DNA from: Sphingobacterium sp. LZ7M1 | Lineage (GTDB): Bacteria; Bacteroidota; Bacteroidia; Sphingobacteriales; Sphingobacteriaceae | DNA: 64,000 nucleotides | Reading direction: 5' to 3' | Assembly: GCF_024296865.1 (NCBI RefSeq) | Contig: NZ_CP101134.1 | Coordinates: forward strand, 3,286,001 to 3,350,000 | Shown here: one piece after another, positions 9,263-17,445 of the stretch | Layout of the letters: each line of letters starts with the position of its first letter | How positions within the stretch are numbered: position 1 is the stretch's first letter | Made by a program: the position numbers and the translations under genes | The notes under the pieces: generated by a model | The model's database searches: none | Seen by the model: only the letters and a program-made list of their open reading frames with translations | Told to the model about the DNA's origin: nothing

Positions 9263-12200
9263 TTATGAATGTTGTTCTTTTTGTTCTTCTACTTCTATCT
9301 TTGGCGGAATCAATTTATAGATTACCGGAGTTACTATCCTTGACAATAAGGTCGAACTGATCAATCCACCGATCATCACCGTTGCCAATGGCGAAATCAG
9401 GGGATTGGACGACCAAGCGATCGGCAATAATCCACCAATGGCAGTTAATGTTGTCAGGATGATCGGCAGGAACCGAATCTCGCCTGCTTTTTCAATGGCT
9501 TCATTCAGCGCCATCCCTTCCCTTCTCAACTGGTTGGTGAAGTCCACCAAAAGGATGGTATTCTTGACTTCAATACCTGCAAGGGCAACAATACCAATGG
9601 TGGCCACAAAGGACAGAGTATTTCCAGTTACGAGCAAGGCCAGCACAGCTCCAACAACACCTAAAGGAATTACAGACAATACAATCAATGTACTCTTGAA
9701 GGTCTTGAATTCCAAGATCAGCACCGCGATAAACATAAAAATGGTAATCAGAATAATGGTTCCAAAACCTCCAAATGCCATCTCACGGCTTTCCACCTCG
9801 CCGCCCATCTCATAGAAATAACCGGTAGGGAAAGGGAATTTATCCATCTGCTCGATTACCGAATTGATAACCTCATCGTTTCCATATCCCTTTTTCACAA
9901 AGGAATTGACCGCAACGGTCCTGATCTTATTCTGGTGATAGATATTGGAAGGCGACTCTTCAAACTCGAGTGTAGCCAATTGGGTCAATGGAATGGAAGT
10001 ACCTGCAACATTGTCGATAAAGATACCTTCTAAGGTTTCTATGGTTGCTTCGCCATCTCGCGGGACACTGACCATGATATCATAGTCATTATCATCGGAA
10101 TTCGGGTCTGAATAGGTACCTACGCTATATCCTGACAAGGCTACTCGGATAGTTTGGTCAATAGATGAGGTCGGCACACCAAGGGCCATGGCTTTCTCGC
10201 GATTGATGTTGACCTTGATGTCCGTTTTATTGTTTTTTATAGGGTTATTGACATACTCCGAACCTTCTGTATTTTTCAACAGCTCCTCTACTTTATAGGA
10301 TAAGGCCTGAAGGGTATCGAGGTTCTCGCCAAATACCCTGACTTCTACTGGTGAAATGATCGGAACGCCCTGTTCGAAATCTCGCACTTCTACTTTTGCA
10401 CCAAGATAGGGCGTCCATTTGGCTCTCAATTCTTCAATTAAGGCGACCTTTTCCTTTGAATTCACGTCACCGTGAAGCTGTACAAAGATATCCGCATAAG
10501 AAACGTCTTCCCGAGCCTGTTGCATATTATAATAGACCCTGGGGTTTCCTTTTCCGATGTTTGAGGTATAATACTTTACTTCAGGAATCTGTTTTAGATC
10601 ATGCTCAATGGCCTTTGTGATGCTATCGGTTGTCTGTATATTCGATTGCAAGGCGGTCTTGATGTGGACCATGAACTGCGGTTTCTCCGAAGCTGGGAAT
10701 AAACTGAAACCTACGATAGGTATCAGGGCCAATGAGCCCAAGAAAATAGCCAAGGCAATAATGGCGGTGCGACCAGGATGCTTCAAGGCTTTGTCCAAGA
10801 AAACGCCATATGATTTATGGATAATTTTCTGCATGCCTCGAAGGATGGCATTTCCACCTTCTTCTTCATGCGGCTTCAGGATCTTACTGGAAAGAAAAGG
10901 AACAACCAATATGGCAATAAACATGGATCCAATCACGGAAGAAATAACCGCAATTGGCATACTGCGGATGAATTCACCCGCCATTTCAGGCATAAATACC
11001 AGCGGCATAAAGGCAATCACCAAGGTGACCGTACAGCCCAATACCGCTAATGCTATCTGTTCTGTTCCTTTTATAGCGGCTTCCATCTTGCTATATCCTT
11101 CACGCATCCAGCGTTCGATATTTTCCACAACAACGATACTATCATCAACCACTAAGCCCAATGCCACCACAAAGCCAACTATACTTAACTGATTCAATGA
11201 ATAACCAAAGGAATTCATTGCGATAAGTCCAATTCCAAGGGATAAGGGGATGGCGATCATAACCACCAGGGATGCCCGGGTTCCCAAAGGCAATAAGGTG
11301 AAGAGTACCAAGAAAATAGCTATTCCAAAATCAATGGCCAGCCCTCCTAGGCGATTGTTTACATTTTCTGCCTGATCAAAATTGAGCACCAAGTCTATAT
11401 TGTCTGGCAATCCTGCCTTAAATTCTTCCAAGATCTTTTTATACTCTTCTTGCGTATCGGAAATATTCATCCCTTCCTTCTGGGCAGCATTGATAAGGAT
11501 GCATTTATAACCATTCAAACGGGTCATATGGTTATTTATACCAAATGTAGGATAGACATCCGCCACATCCTTCAATAGAATATTGCGCCCTTGGGCACTC
11601 GAAATGATGGTATGCTGTATATCGCTGATGCTCTGATAATTTCCTGAACTCTTGACGCTAAAAGACTGGCTTCCGGCATTGATACTTCCTGCAGGGATGT
11701 TTTGATTTTCACTTTGGACCGCTTGGATAATCCTGCTCATCGGGATATTTAATTCCGCAAGCTTGGCCTGGTTCAGGTCGATACGGACCTGTTGGTCAGG
11801 AAGACCTGAAATCTCAACTGATTTTAAAGCTTTCACTTTTTCAAGCTCCTCCTTCAGTTTGTCGCTATATTTCTTCATGCTGCTTGCTGAAGCATTCTCA
11901 GAGATCAGAGCCGCTTGGATAACACTGACATTGGTTGGGTCGATCTTGAGGACCTCCATGCTGTATATATTATCGGGTAGCTCCGAGTTGGCAGCATTCA
12001 ATTCACGTACTAATTCTTGGTATTTATCATCGTAATCTTCTCCATAATCGAATTCCACCAAGAAAAATGCTACGCTGTTATTGATGGTGGTTTTAATGGT
12101 TTTGATATGGTCCAAGGCATAGAACCTGGCTTCCAATGGTTTCACCACCAATTGTTCCATATCCTTTGGGCTGGTTCCAGGATGCACCACCAAAACTGGG

Positions 12201-12334
12201 AAAGTGACCCCCTTCATATCAGGATCTTCTGCCCTTGGCATGGTCAACATGGATGTAATAGCAACCACCAGAATCATCAATACCATGATCATGGTAAATT
12301 GGTAGTTCTTAATTGGGTATTTAATTAAGCTCAT
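9263..12334 (-). CDS. RND efflux transporter permease (AcrB/MdtB-like)
   Basis: A 1023-residue proton-driven inner-membrane pump subunit. It has the duplicated RND architecture: TM1 near the N-terminus, a large periplasmic loop (~35-330), TM2-6, a second TM at ~515-535, a second periplasmic loop and a final six-TM block. TM4 carries the proton-relay pair in VALGLVVDDSIVVVENIERW. The sequence lacks the Met/His-rich and charged motifs of the metal-exporting HME class, so drugs or other amphiphiles are the likely cargo. It is the last gene of tetR-tolC-adaptor-permease, 18 bp after the adaptor gene. Confidence 0.95.
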   Translation of the reverse strand: MSLIKYPIKNYQFTMIMVLMILVVAITSMLTMPRAEDPDMKGVTFPVLVVHPGTSPKDMEQLVVKPLEARFYALDHIKTIKTTINNSVAFFLVEFDYGEDYDDKYQELVRELNAANSELPDNIYSMEVLKIDPTNVSVIQAALISENASASSMKKYSDKLKEELEKVKALKSVEISGLPDQQVRIDLNQAKLAELNIPMSRIIQAVQSENQNIPAGSINAGSQSFSVKSSGNYQSISDIQHTIISSAQGRNILLKDVADVYPTFGINNHMTRLNGYKCILINAAQKEGMNISDTQEEYKKILEEFKAGLPDNIDLVLNFDQAENVNNRLGGLAIDFGIAIFLVLFTLLPLGTRASLVVMIAIPLSLGIGLIAMNSFGYSLNQLSIVGFVVALGLVVDDSIVVVENIERWMREGYSKMEAAIKGTEQIALAVLGCTVTLVIAFMPLVFMPEMAGEFIRSMPIAVISSVIGSMFIAILVVPFLSSKILKPHEEEGGNAILRGMQKIIHKSYGVFLDKALKHPGRTAIIALAIFLGSLALIPIVGFSLFPASEKPQFMVHIKTALQSNIQTTDSITKAIEHDLKQIPEVKYYTSNIGKGNPRVYYNMQQAREDVSYADIFVQLHGDVNSKEKVALIEELRAKWTPYLGAKVEVRDFEQGVPIISPVEVRVFGENLDTLQALSYKVEELLKNTEGSEYVNNPIKNNKTDIKVNINREKAMALGVPTSSIDQTIRVALSGYSVGTYSDPNSDDNDYDIMVSVPRDGEATIETLEGIFIDNVAGTSIPLTQLATLEFEESPSNIYHQNKIRTVAVNSFVKKGYGNDEVINSVIEQMDKFPFPTGYFYEMGGEVESREMAFGGFGTIILITIFMFIAVLILEFKTFKSTLIVLSVIPLGVVGAVLALLVTGNTLSFVATIGIVALAGIEVKNTILLVDFTNQLRREGMALNEAIEKAGEIRFLPIILTTLTAIGGLLPIAWSSNPLISPLATVMIGGLISSTLLSRIVTPVIYKLIPPKIEVEEQKEQHS

Positions 12335-12352
12335 GATTTCGGGTGTTAGGTA

Positions 12353-13408
12353 TTATTTTTTAACAACAATTGCTGATCCATCGACCAAATACGGGCTTCC
12401 GGAAACAATGATGGATTGCGCTTGCTCGAGACCAGCTGCAACAAGTACATCATCATTTTCAATTTTGGCGACCTTGATCTTTTGCTTTTTAGCCGTTTTG
12501 CCATCTTCTGTGATGAAAACATAGCCTTCACGCCCATTTCCGTCCAGCAAGGCGGAGAATGGGATGCGCCATTGGTTGCCTGCTTTCATTCCAGAATTCA
12601 TGATAATGGATTTTCCAAAAATCCCTGTAGCCAGTTTATAGCTAGGTTTTTCCTTTAGTTCCAAAAAGATGGTAAATGTACCTGTCTGCGGATCCAATCC
12701 TTCCGACTTCTTAGAAACCACTGCATCCAAAGTATCGGTAGGCATAGCATCTGTGCTGATCTTGGCCGGGTCACCAACCTTGATCTGGCTCCATTGCTGG
12801 TCTCCAACACCAACCTTGAGCTTCCAATCGGCATTGCTTGCACCATTGACTTGTAGGATCGGTGTTCCAGGACCTACAACTTGACCTTCATTGGCCATTT
12901 TCGCGAGCACAAATCCAGAAACCGGAGAAAATATATTGGAATATTGTTGATTGAAACTTACAGACTTCAGATCTTGCTGGGCAACATCAAGCGCTGTTTT
13001 TGCATTCTGCATTTGCTCCAGCGTGGCTACACTGTCCCGGTACAGCTTACTTGCACGCTCGAAATCCCTTCTAGCCTTTTCAACAGCAAGTTTAGCTTGT
13101 CCAGCTTTTGCATCTACCTCAGAACTGAGTACAGAAGCTAAAAGCTGACCCTTGCGGACCGCATCGCCTTCTTTGACCGTGATCTTAGAAATTACACCGC
13201 CATTCTTAAAGCTTAATACAGTTTCATCATCTGTGGTAAAGACGCCTGTTGCCTCTATTCCAGAATCTCCTGCACCAATATTGATAGGCATCAATTTAAC
13301 GGGAATGGTATCCTGTACGGATATTTCTGATTTTCGTTCGGCTTGTTTACAGCTAGAAATAGAGATTGCTATTCCTGCAAACAATAGGGTTGTATATCCT
13401 AATTTCAT
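12353..13408 (-). CDS. RND efflux periplasmic adaptor (membrane fusion protein)
   Basis: A 351-residue HlyD/AcrA-type adaptor linking pump and outer-membrane channel. The N-terminal signal peptide ends in a lipobox-like SISSCKQ, so it is probably a lipoprotein anchored to the inner membrane. Next come a biotinyl-lipoyl half-motif (GGVISKITVKEGDAVRKGQLL), an alpha-hairpin (~residues 95-150), the second lipoyl half (IFSPVSGFVLAKMANEGQVV) and a C-terminal beta-barrel and membrane-proximal domain. It lies 5 bp downstream of the tolC-like gene and 18 bp upstream of the permease, consistent with one polycistronic message. Confidence 0.93.
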   Translation of the reverse strand: MKLGYTTLLFAGIAISISSCKQAERKSEISVQDTIPVKLMPINIGAGDSGIEATGVFTTDDETVLSFKNGGVISKITVKEGDAVRKGQLLASVLSSEVDAKAGQAKLAVEKARRDFERASKLYRDSVATLEQMQNAKTALDVAQQDLKSVSFNQQYSNIFSPVSGFVLAKMANEGQVVGPGTPILQVNGASNADWKLKVGVGDQQWSQIKVGDPAKISTDAMPTDTLDAVVSKKSEGLDPQTGTFTIFLELKEKPSYKLATGIFGKSIIMNSGMKAGNQWRIPFSALLDGNGREGYVFITEDGKTAKKQKIKVAKIENDDVLVAAGLEQAQSIIVSGSPYLVDGSAIVVKK

Positions 13409-13413
13409 GGGTC

Positions 13414-14775
13414 TTATTTTAGTTGGTATGATGCGTTTTCTCGTTCTAATTTTGCTATGGCAGACAATAATTTGAAGGCTGCAATATTATTAGCCATTTG
13501 CGAATTGGTGTACTGTGACCTGGCGTCGATGGTTTCGATATAGGTGTTGACACCTTCATTGAAGCCTCTTAATATCAACCGCTGATAGGTTGAAGCTGCT
13601 TCCATCTGGATTTTTGAACTTTCGTAGTTCTTTTGCATAGCTATCAATTCATTTTTTGCTACCTCAGCGGAAAGTTCCAATTGCTGTTTGGCTTGATCCA
13701 ATTTGTTTTGAGCTTCGGCGACAGCAATCTGGTTTTCCTGGATCTTCAGTCGGTTTCTGTTTCCCTGAAATATGGGGAAACTCAATTGAGCACCCACCAT
13801 GAAATATTGCGATTGACGGCTTACGCGCAAACCCTCAGCCTGTGATCCTAAATCCAAAAAGGCACTGAGCTTTGGAACAAAGGCTTGCTTGCTCATCTCT
13901 ACCAAAGACTCTTGGATGGAAATATTGCCTTCAAGCGACTTCAATTCTTCACGTCCATCGATATTTACCGATAGTTCGGTTGCATGGAGATCATTGGTCC
14001 TGTTTTGTGCAGGATCAAAATAGATTTCTGCATTCGCATCTCGGTTCAATAGTGAATTGAAATAATACTTGGCATTCTTGATCTGCTGTTCTGCTTCTGC
14101 GATTTTTGATTCCTGTTGCGCGATTTCGGCATCTGACCTGATCACGTATGCTGGCAGTCCTTTTCCTGCTTCCAGTAATTTTTCGTTCACCCGCCTGCCC
14201 TCTTTGGCTAAAGTCAAAGCGTTCAAATAAATTTCTTTGGCTTGGACCGCACTTAAATAATTGAAATAGGCTATTTTAATATCCTTAACTAATTCCCTTT
14301 TGTAGGTTTCTGTTTCGGTCTTGCTCAGCTCGACCATTTTTTCACGGACGACCTTATTGTGTTTGATATCAGTATTGATGATTGGCACGGATGTCCTCAC
14401 CTTGGCATCGTAATAGTTCTTTGGAAGGAAGGTTATCTGTTCATTCTCAATCTGGGGGAAATTGCTGCTTTGAGTCAATTGATTCAACGTAGTGTAGACT
14501 GGATTCAACATATCGCCAATTGGAAGGTCGATGGATCGGCCGCCATCTGCATGAGAATAGGTCAAGTCGAAAGTAATATTAGGAAGGTACATGCTCCTTG
14601 CCACCTCTAGTCCATTCATTGCCTTTTTCATGGATAGGTCTTTCTGGATCAACACCAAATTGCTATCCAGGCCCTGTTGTACATACTGTTCTAATTGATG
14701 GTCTTGCGCGTAACTGATTCCACTTATTCCGGTAAAAAGGATTATCAGCTTAGTTAGTGATTTGTATAAGCTCAT
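13414..14775 (-). CDS. TolC family outer-membrane efflux protein
   Basis: A 453-residue outer-membrane channel protein. The signal peptide ends ...ISGISYAQ. The mature part has the two long alpha-helical repeats of TolC (residues ~150-260 and ~330-445, rich in heptad Ala/Gln/Lys such as QQESKIAEAEQQIKNAK and AVAEAQNKLDQAKQQLE) separated by beta-strand segments. It is the first structural gene after tetR. A copy of the tetR palindrome core (TTAACAGTGTTAA) sits 3 bp before its start codon, suggesting local control by the regulator. Confidence 0.93.
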   Translation of the reverse strand: MSLYKSLTKLIILFTGISGISYAQDHQLEQYVQQGLDSNLVLIQKDLSMKKAMNGLEVARSMYLPNITFDLTYSHADGGRSIDLPIGDMLNPVYTTLNQLTQSSNFPQIENEQITFLPKNYYDAKVRTSVPIINTDIKHNKVVREKMVELSKTETETYKRELVKDIKIAYFNYLSAVQAKEIYLNALTLAKEGRRVNEKLLEAGKGLPAYVIRSDAEIAQQESKIAEAEQQIKNAKYYFNSLLNRDANAEIYFDPAQNRTNDLHATELSVNIDGREELKSLEGNISIQESLVEMSKQAFVPKLSAFLDLGSQAEGLRVSRQSQYFMVGAQLSFPIFQGNRNRLKIQENQIAVAEAQNKLDQAKQQLELSAEVAKNELIAMQKNYESSKIQMEAASTYQRLILRGFNEGVNTYIETIDARSQYTNSQMANNIAAFKLLSAIAKLERENASYQLK

Positions 14776-14777
14776 TA

Positions 14778-14790
14778 TTAACAGTGTTAA
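14778..14790. promoter_or_regulatory. Candidate TetR operator O2, before tolC
   Basis: The 13-bp palindrome TTAAC-AGT-GTTAA lies between the tetR stop (14809) and the tolC start (14775). The same 13 bases form the centre of the longer palindrome in front of tetR. Its position next to the start codon would block transcription or translation initiation of the efflux genes. Confidence 0.65.
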
Positions 14791-14808
14791 CTATATATTC
14801 AAAAAAAA

Positions 14809-15438
14809 CTATTTTGTTGCTTGGATCAATCCAACCAGGATGAGGTAGGAAGAATAAACATGGTCTTCCAGATCACCTGTTTTTCCAAACAGCTCATGTA
14901 AACAATCTAAATGCTTTGTGATATGTAATGAAACCAATCCATGCACAGAACTCCAAGCTTGAATGGTCACAAATACAGGATCCATACCTTTGAAATAACC
15001 CACCTGTTGACAATCAACAATGGTCTTCTTTAATAATTCGATCACCAATTCACCCTCAACCCAAGAACTATCCTCTATCTGCGAATTCAAGAAAGACAAT
15101 GGCTCCTTCATCATAAACATAACCTGGTAGTATTCAGGGTGTGTAAAAGCAAAATGAATATATATCCGTCCGACTGCTTTTAAACGTTCAAAGGGATCTT
15201 CCACGGTCATCAATGGAAGGAACTGATCCTTAAGCATCCCGAACCCTACTTGATGTAAGGCATAAACGATATCATTCTTATCCTTATAGTATAGATAGAT
15301 CGTTGTAGGACTGAATCCAATTTCCTTTGCGATCTTTCTTATTGAAGTCGCCTCATACCCTTCCTGGACAAACAGCTTTTTTGCTGCTTCTAAAATCACG
15401 GTACGTAGGTCTTCTTTTTGTTTTATTTTCTTTTCCAC
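14809..15438 (-). CDS. TetR/AcrR family transcriptional regulator of the efflux operon
   Basis: A 209-residue repressor-type protein. The N-terminal helix-turn-helix is clear (residues ~12-58: LFVQEGYEATSIRKIAKEIG then TTIYLYYKDKNDIVYAL), followed by an all-helical ligand-binding and dimerisation domain (~70-205). As first gene of the efflux operon it is probably the local repressor. Two copies of the palindrome core TTAACAGTGTTAA lie in front of tetR and in front of tolC, and the larger one covers the predicted tetR -7 box, implying autoregulation. The inducing ligand cannot be read from sequence. Confidence 0.92.
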   Translation of the reverse strand: MEKKIKQKEDLRTVILEAAKKLFVQEGYEATSIRKIAKEIGFSPTTIYLYYKDKNDIVYALHQVGFGMLKDQFLPLMTVEDPFERLKAVGRIYIHFAFTHPEYYQVMFMMKEPLSFLNSQIEDSSWVEGELVIELLKKTIVDCQQVGYFKGMDPVFVTIQAWSSVHGLVSLHITKHLDCLHELFGKTGDLEDHVYSSYLILVGLIQATK

Positions 15439-15454
15439 TTGATATTGTTTTCAA

Positions 15455-15491
15455 AAACAAAACTACTTAACAGTGTTAAGTAGTTTTGTTT
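15455..15491. promoter_or_regulatory. Candidate TetR operator O1 overlapping the tetR promoter
   Basis: A perfect 37-bp palindrome: 17-base arms (15455-15471 and 15475-15491) around AGT. Its centre TTAACAGTGTTAA recurs at 14778-14790. On the minus strand one arm contains TAGTTTTG (15458-15465), a TAnnTTTG -7 box about 20 bp before the tetR ATG, so bound repressor would cover its own promoter. Confidence 0.75.
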
Positions 15492-15530
15492 AATTTTTCT
15501 AAAAAGACATTTGTATGACAATCCAATAAA

Positions 15531-15560
15531 AAAGGAGCTGTCCAAACGGACAGCTCCTCA
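15531..15560 (-). terminator. Terminator of the hsp20 gene
   Basis: Ten-base perfect stem GGAGCTGTCC (15534-15543) / GGACAGCTCC (15548-15557) with loop AAAC. On the minus strand it is followed by a run of seven T. Confidence 0.9.
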
Positions 15561-15581
15561 TTCAACTAACCACAATTAAAC

Positions 15582-16025
15582 TTACTTCACTTCAATTAGT
15601 CTCTTTGCTACGATTGCTTCTTCTTTTTTACCGATCTTAATATTCAATACTCCATTTTCATAGGCAGCATCGATATTAGAATAATCAACTACTTCAGGTA
15701 GTGTGAAAGATCTGGAGAACGAAGTGTAGCTAAATTCTTTTTTGCTATATACTTTACCCTCTTCTACTTTTTCTTCTTGTTTTTCAACAGAGATATTGAT
15801 TACATTCTTATCCACATTGATCTTGAAATCTGATTTCTGCAAACCTGGTGCAGCAACTTCAATATGGAAAGCTTCTGCGGATTCCGTAATGTTAACTGCA
15901 GGTACGCGTGTTACCAAGCGGTCTGTTAAAAAAGAATCATTGAATAAATTGTCAAATACATTGTTTACAAATGGATTCACTGCATCTGTGTTGTAAGATT
16001 TTCCTGGTAATTTTATTAATGCCAT
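15582..16025 (-). CDS. Small heat-shock protein, Hsp20/alpha-crystallin family
   Basis: A 147-residue ATP-independent holdase chaperone. The alpha-crystallin domain covers residues ~42-135 and contains FHIEVAAPGLQKSDFKINVD, an S-F-x-R-S-F-T-L-P motif, and the A-x-x-x-N-G-V-L motif as AAYENGVLNIKIG. It ends with a short C-terminal extension. The start is well supported by an unusually strong Shine-Dalgarno sequence (AGGAGG, 8 bp upstream), rare among neighbouring genes. It is a single gene with its own terminator. Confidence 0.93.
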   Translation of the reverse strand: MALIKLPGKSYNTDAVNPFVNNVFDNLFNDSFLTDRLVTRVPAVNITESAEAFHIEVAAPGLQKSDFKINVDKNVINISVEKQEEKVEEGKVYSKKEFSYTSFSRSFTLPEVVDYSNIDAAYENGVLNIKIGKKEEAIVAKRLIEVK

Positions 16026-16033
16026 GTTTAATT

Positions 16034-16039
16034 CCTCCT
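16034..16039 (-). promoter_or_regulatory. Strong Shine-Dalgarno site of hsp20
   Basis: AGGAGG on the minus strand, 8 bases before the ATG. Most other genes in the window have no recognisable Shine-Dalgarno site, as usual in Bacteroidota. Confidence 0.7.
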
Positions 16040-16197
16040 TATTTTTTTAGTTCTTTAATTTCTGTTTTATAACATCCTATAATCAACTAACGTACCAAGG
16101 GCATACAAACTTATTTACAAGACAATTTGTCCTGTATCAAGTAAAAAACACAGCCAAAATGACCGGTTAAGAAAAATTCAACATGATTTTTAGACAG

Positions 16198-16566
16198 TTA
16201 ATCCTTTGTGTAATAAAGAGATACTACAGAATTAGCAACATCACCTCCAAATGGAGGATTAATCTTTCGAATGGATATCTCGATCTGTTGGATATGCGAA
16301 TATTCTTCAACAATTCTGTTTAGGATATCTTCTGCTGCAGACTCCAGTAACTTTCTGCGAGGGCTCATCACCTCTACCAAGATAGCATAAAGCTCTTCGT
16401 AATTTACTGTATTTTCAATTTCTTCAGCGTCTGGATTTTTGAAGGGGAAACTTACTGAAACACTAACCATAAACTCATTCCCTAAAACCTGCTCTTCTTC
16501 ATAGTAACCAATCGGTGAATAAAAACGAACATCTTCTAGTGCAATTTTTTGGGTAATCTGGGCCAT
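16198..16566 (-). CDS. folB: Dihydroneopterin aldolase
   Basis: A 122-residue FolB-type enzyme of folate synthesis, converting 7,8-dihydroneopterin to 6-hydroxymethyl-dihydropterin and glycolaldehyde. The sequence opens with KIALEDVRFYSPIGYYEEEQ, contains the NYEELYAILVEVM segment and the LLESAAEDILNRIVEEY helix with its conserved Glu, and ends with KINPPFGGDVANSVVSLYY, the usual family frame. Length and start agree with the family. It is divergent from the DUF1080 protein with a 77-bp gap. Confidence 0.92.
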   Translation of the reverse strand: MAQITQKIALEDVRFYSPIGYYEEEQVLGNEFMVSVSVSFPFKNPDAEEIENTVNYEELYAILVEVMSPRRKLLESAAEDILNRIVEEYSHIQQIEISIRKINPPFGGDVANSVVSLYYTKD

Positions 16567-16643
16567 TATGAATAAAGTTTTTGATTTTGCTTATTAAAAA
16601 TAATGTTTTTTCTTATATTAACCATAACAAAATACTTAAACCG

Positions 16644-17375
16644 ATGTTAAAACATTCTTTATTAATAGCATTGCTTGCTGGAGTATCCTATGCAAGCGCA
16701 CAAACAAAGTTTAAACCTGAAGACACTGAATTTTATGAACCAGTTCCTCGCGTCGTTAATACCAAAGCTAATGCAGCCCCTTCGGATGCCATTGTCTTGT
16801 TCGATGGAAAGAATCTATCGGAATGGGTAAGCGACAAAGATGAAAGTGCTCCGCAATGGACCATCAAAGATGGCGTACTAACGGTTAAGCCCGGTACTGG
16901 TGGTATCCATACCAAAAAGACCTTTGAAGATTTCCAATTACATATCGAATGGAAAAGCCCTGAAACCATCAAAGGTGAAGGTCAAGGACGTGGAAACTCC
17001 GGCATATTCCTACAAGGAAAATATGAACTTCAGGTATTGGATAACGACAACAACAAAACGTACACCAACGGACAAGCGGGAAGTATATACAAACAAAGCC
17101 CTCCTCTTGCAGAAGTGAGAAAACCTGAAAGTGGATGGCATACCTATGATGTGATCTATTCAGCTCCTAAATTCAACAAGGACGGTCATTTGATCAAAAG
17201 AGGAACGGTTACCGTCCTACATAATGGCGTAGTTGTTCAGAACAACACCGAAATCCAAGGTACGACAGAATACATTGGATTACCAAAAATGCAGGCACAT
17301 GGCGCTGGTCCGATTGCATTACAAGATCATGGCGATCTAGTTTCTTTCCGAAATATTTGGATCAGGGAACTATAA
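16644..17375 (+). CDS. Secreted DUF1080 (3-keto-disaccharide hydrolase / GH16-like) protein
   Basis: A 243-residue secreted protein. The ATG at 16644 gives a clean signal peptide (MLKHSLLIALLAGVSYASA); an in-frame ATG at 16581 would add a non-signal extension and is less likely. The mature protein has a single jelly-roll DUF1080 domain: IVLFDGKNLSEWVSD, WTIKDGVLTVKPGTGGIHTK, FEDFQLHIEWKSP, GRGNSGIFLQGKYELQVLD and IALQDHGDLVSFRNIWIREL. Members hydrolyse 3-keto-glycosides or bind carbohydrate, and they are abundant in Bacteroidota. The precise substrate is not predictable. Confidence 0.88.
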   Translation: MLKHSLLIALLAGVSYASAQTKFKPEDTEFYEPVPRVVNTKANAAPSDAIVLFDGKNLSEWVSDKDESAPQWTIKDGVLTVKPGTGGIHTKKTFEDFQLHIEWKSPETIKGEGQGRGNSGIFLQGKYELQVLDNDNNKTYTNGQAGSIYKQSPPLAEVRKPESGWHTYDVIYSAPKFNKDGHLIKRGTVTVLHNGVVVQNNTEIQGTTEYIGLPKMQAHGAGPIALQDHGDLVSFRNIWIREL

Positions 17376-17390
17376 GAAATTAAGAATATT

Positions 17391-17432
17391 AAATAGCAAA
17401 GGGGCAATCAAAAAATTGCCCCTTTGCTATTT
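17391..17432 (+). terminator. Bidirectional terminator
   Basis: Eighteen-base perfect arms (17391-17408 and 17415-17432) around CAAAAA, with A/T tracts at both outer ends. It lies between the convergent DUF1080 and GNAT-nitrilase genes. Confidence 0.92.
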
Positions 17433-17445
17433 AAATGTTGATAGC

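Noticed and set aside
10608..11192. 194-codon ORF antisense to the RND permease
   Set aside because: Shadow frame of a strongly conserved transporter gene; composition is not protein-like.
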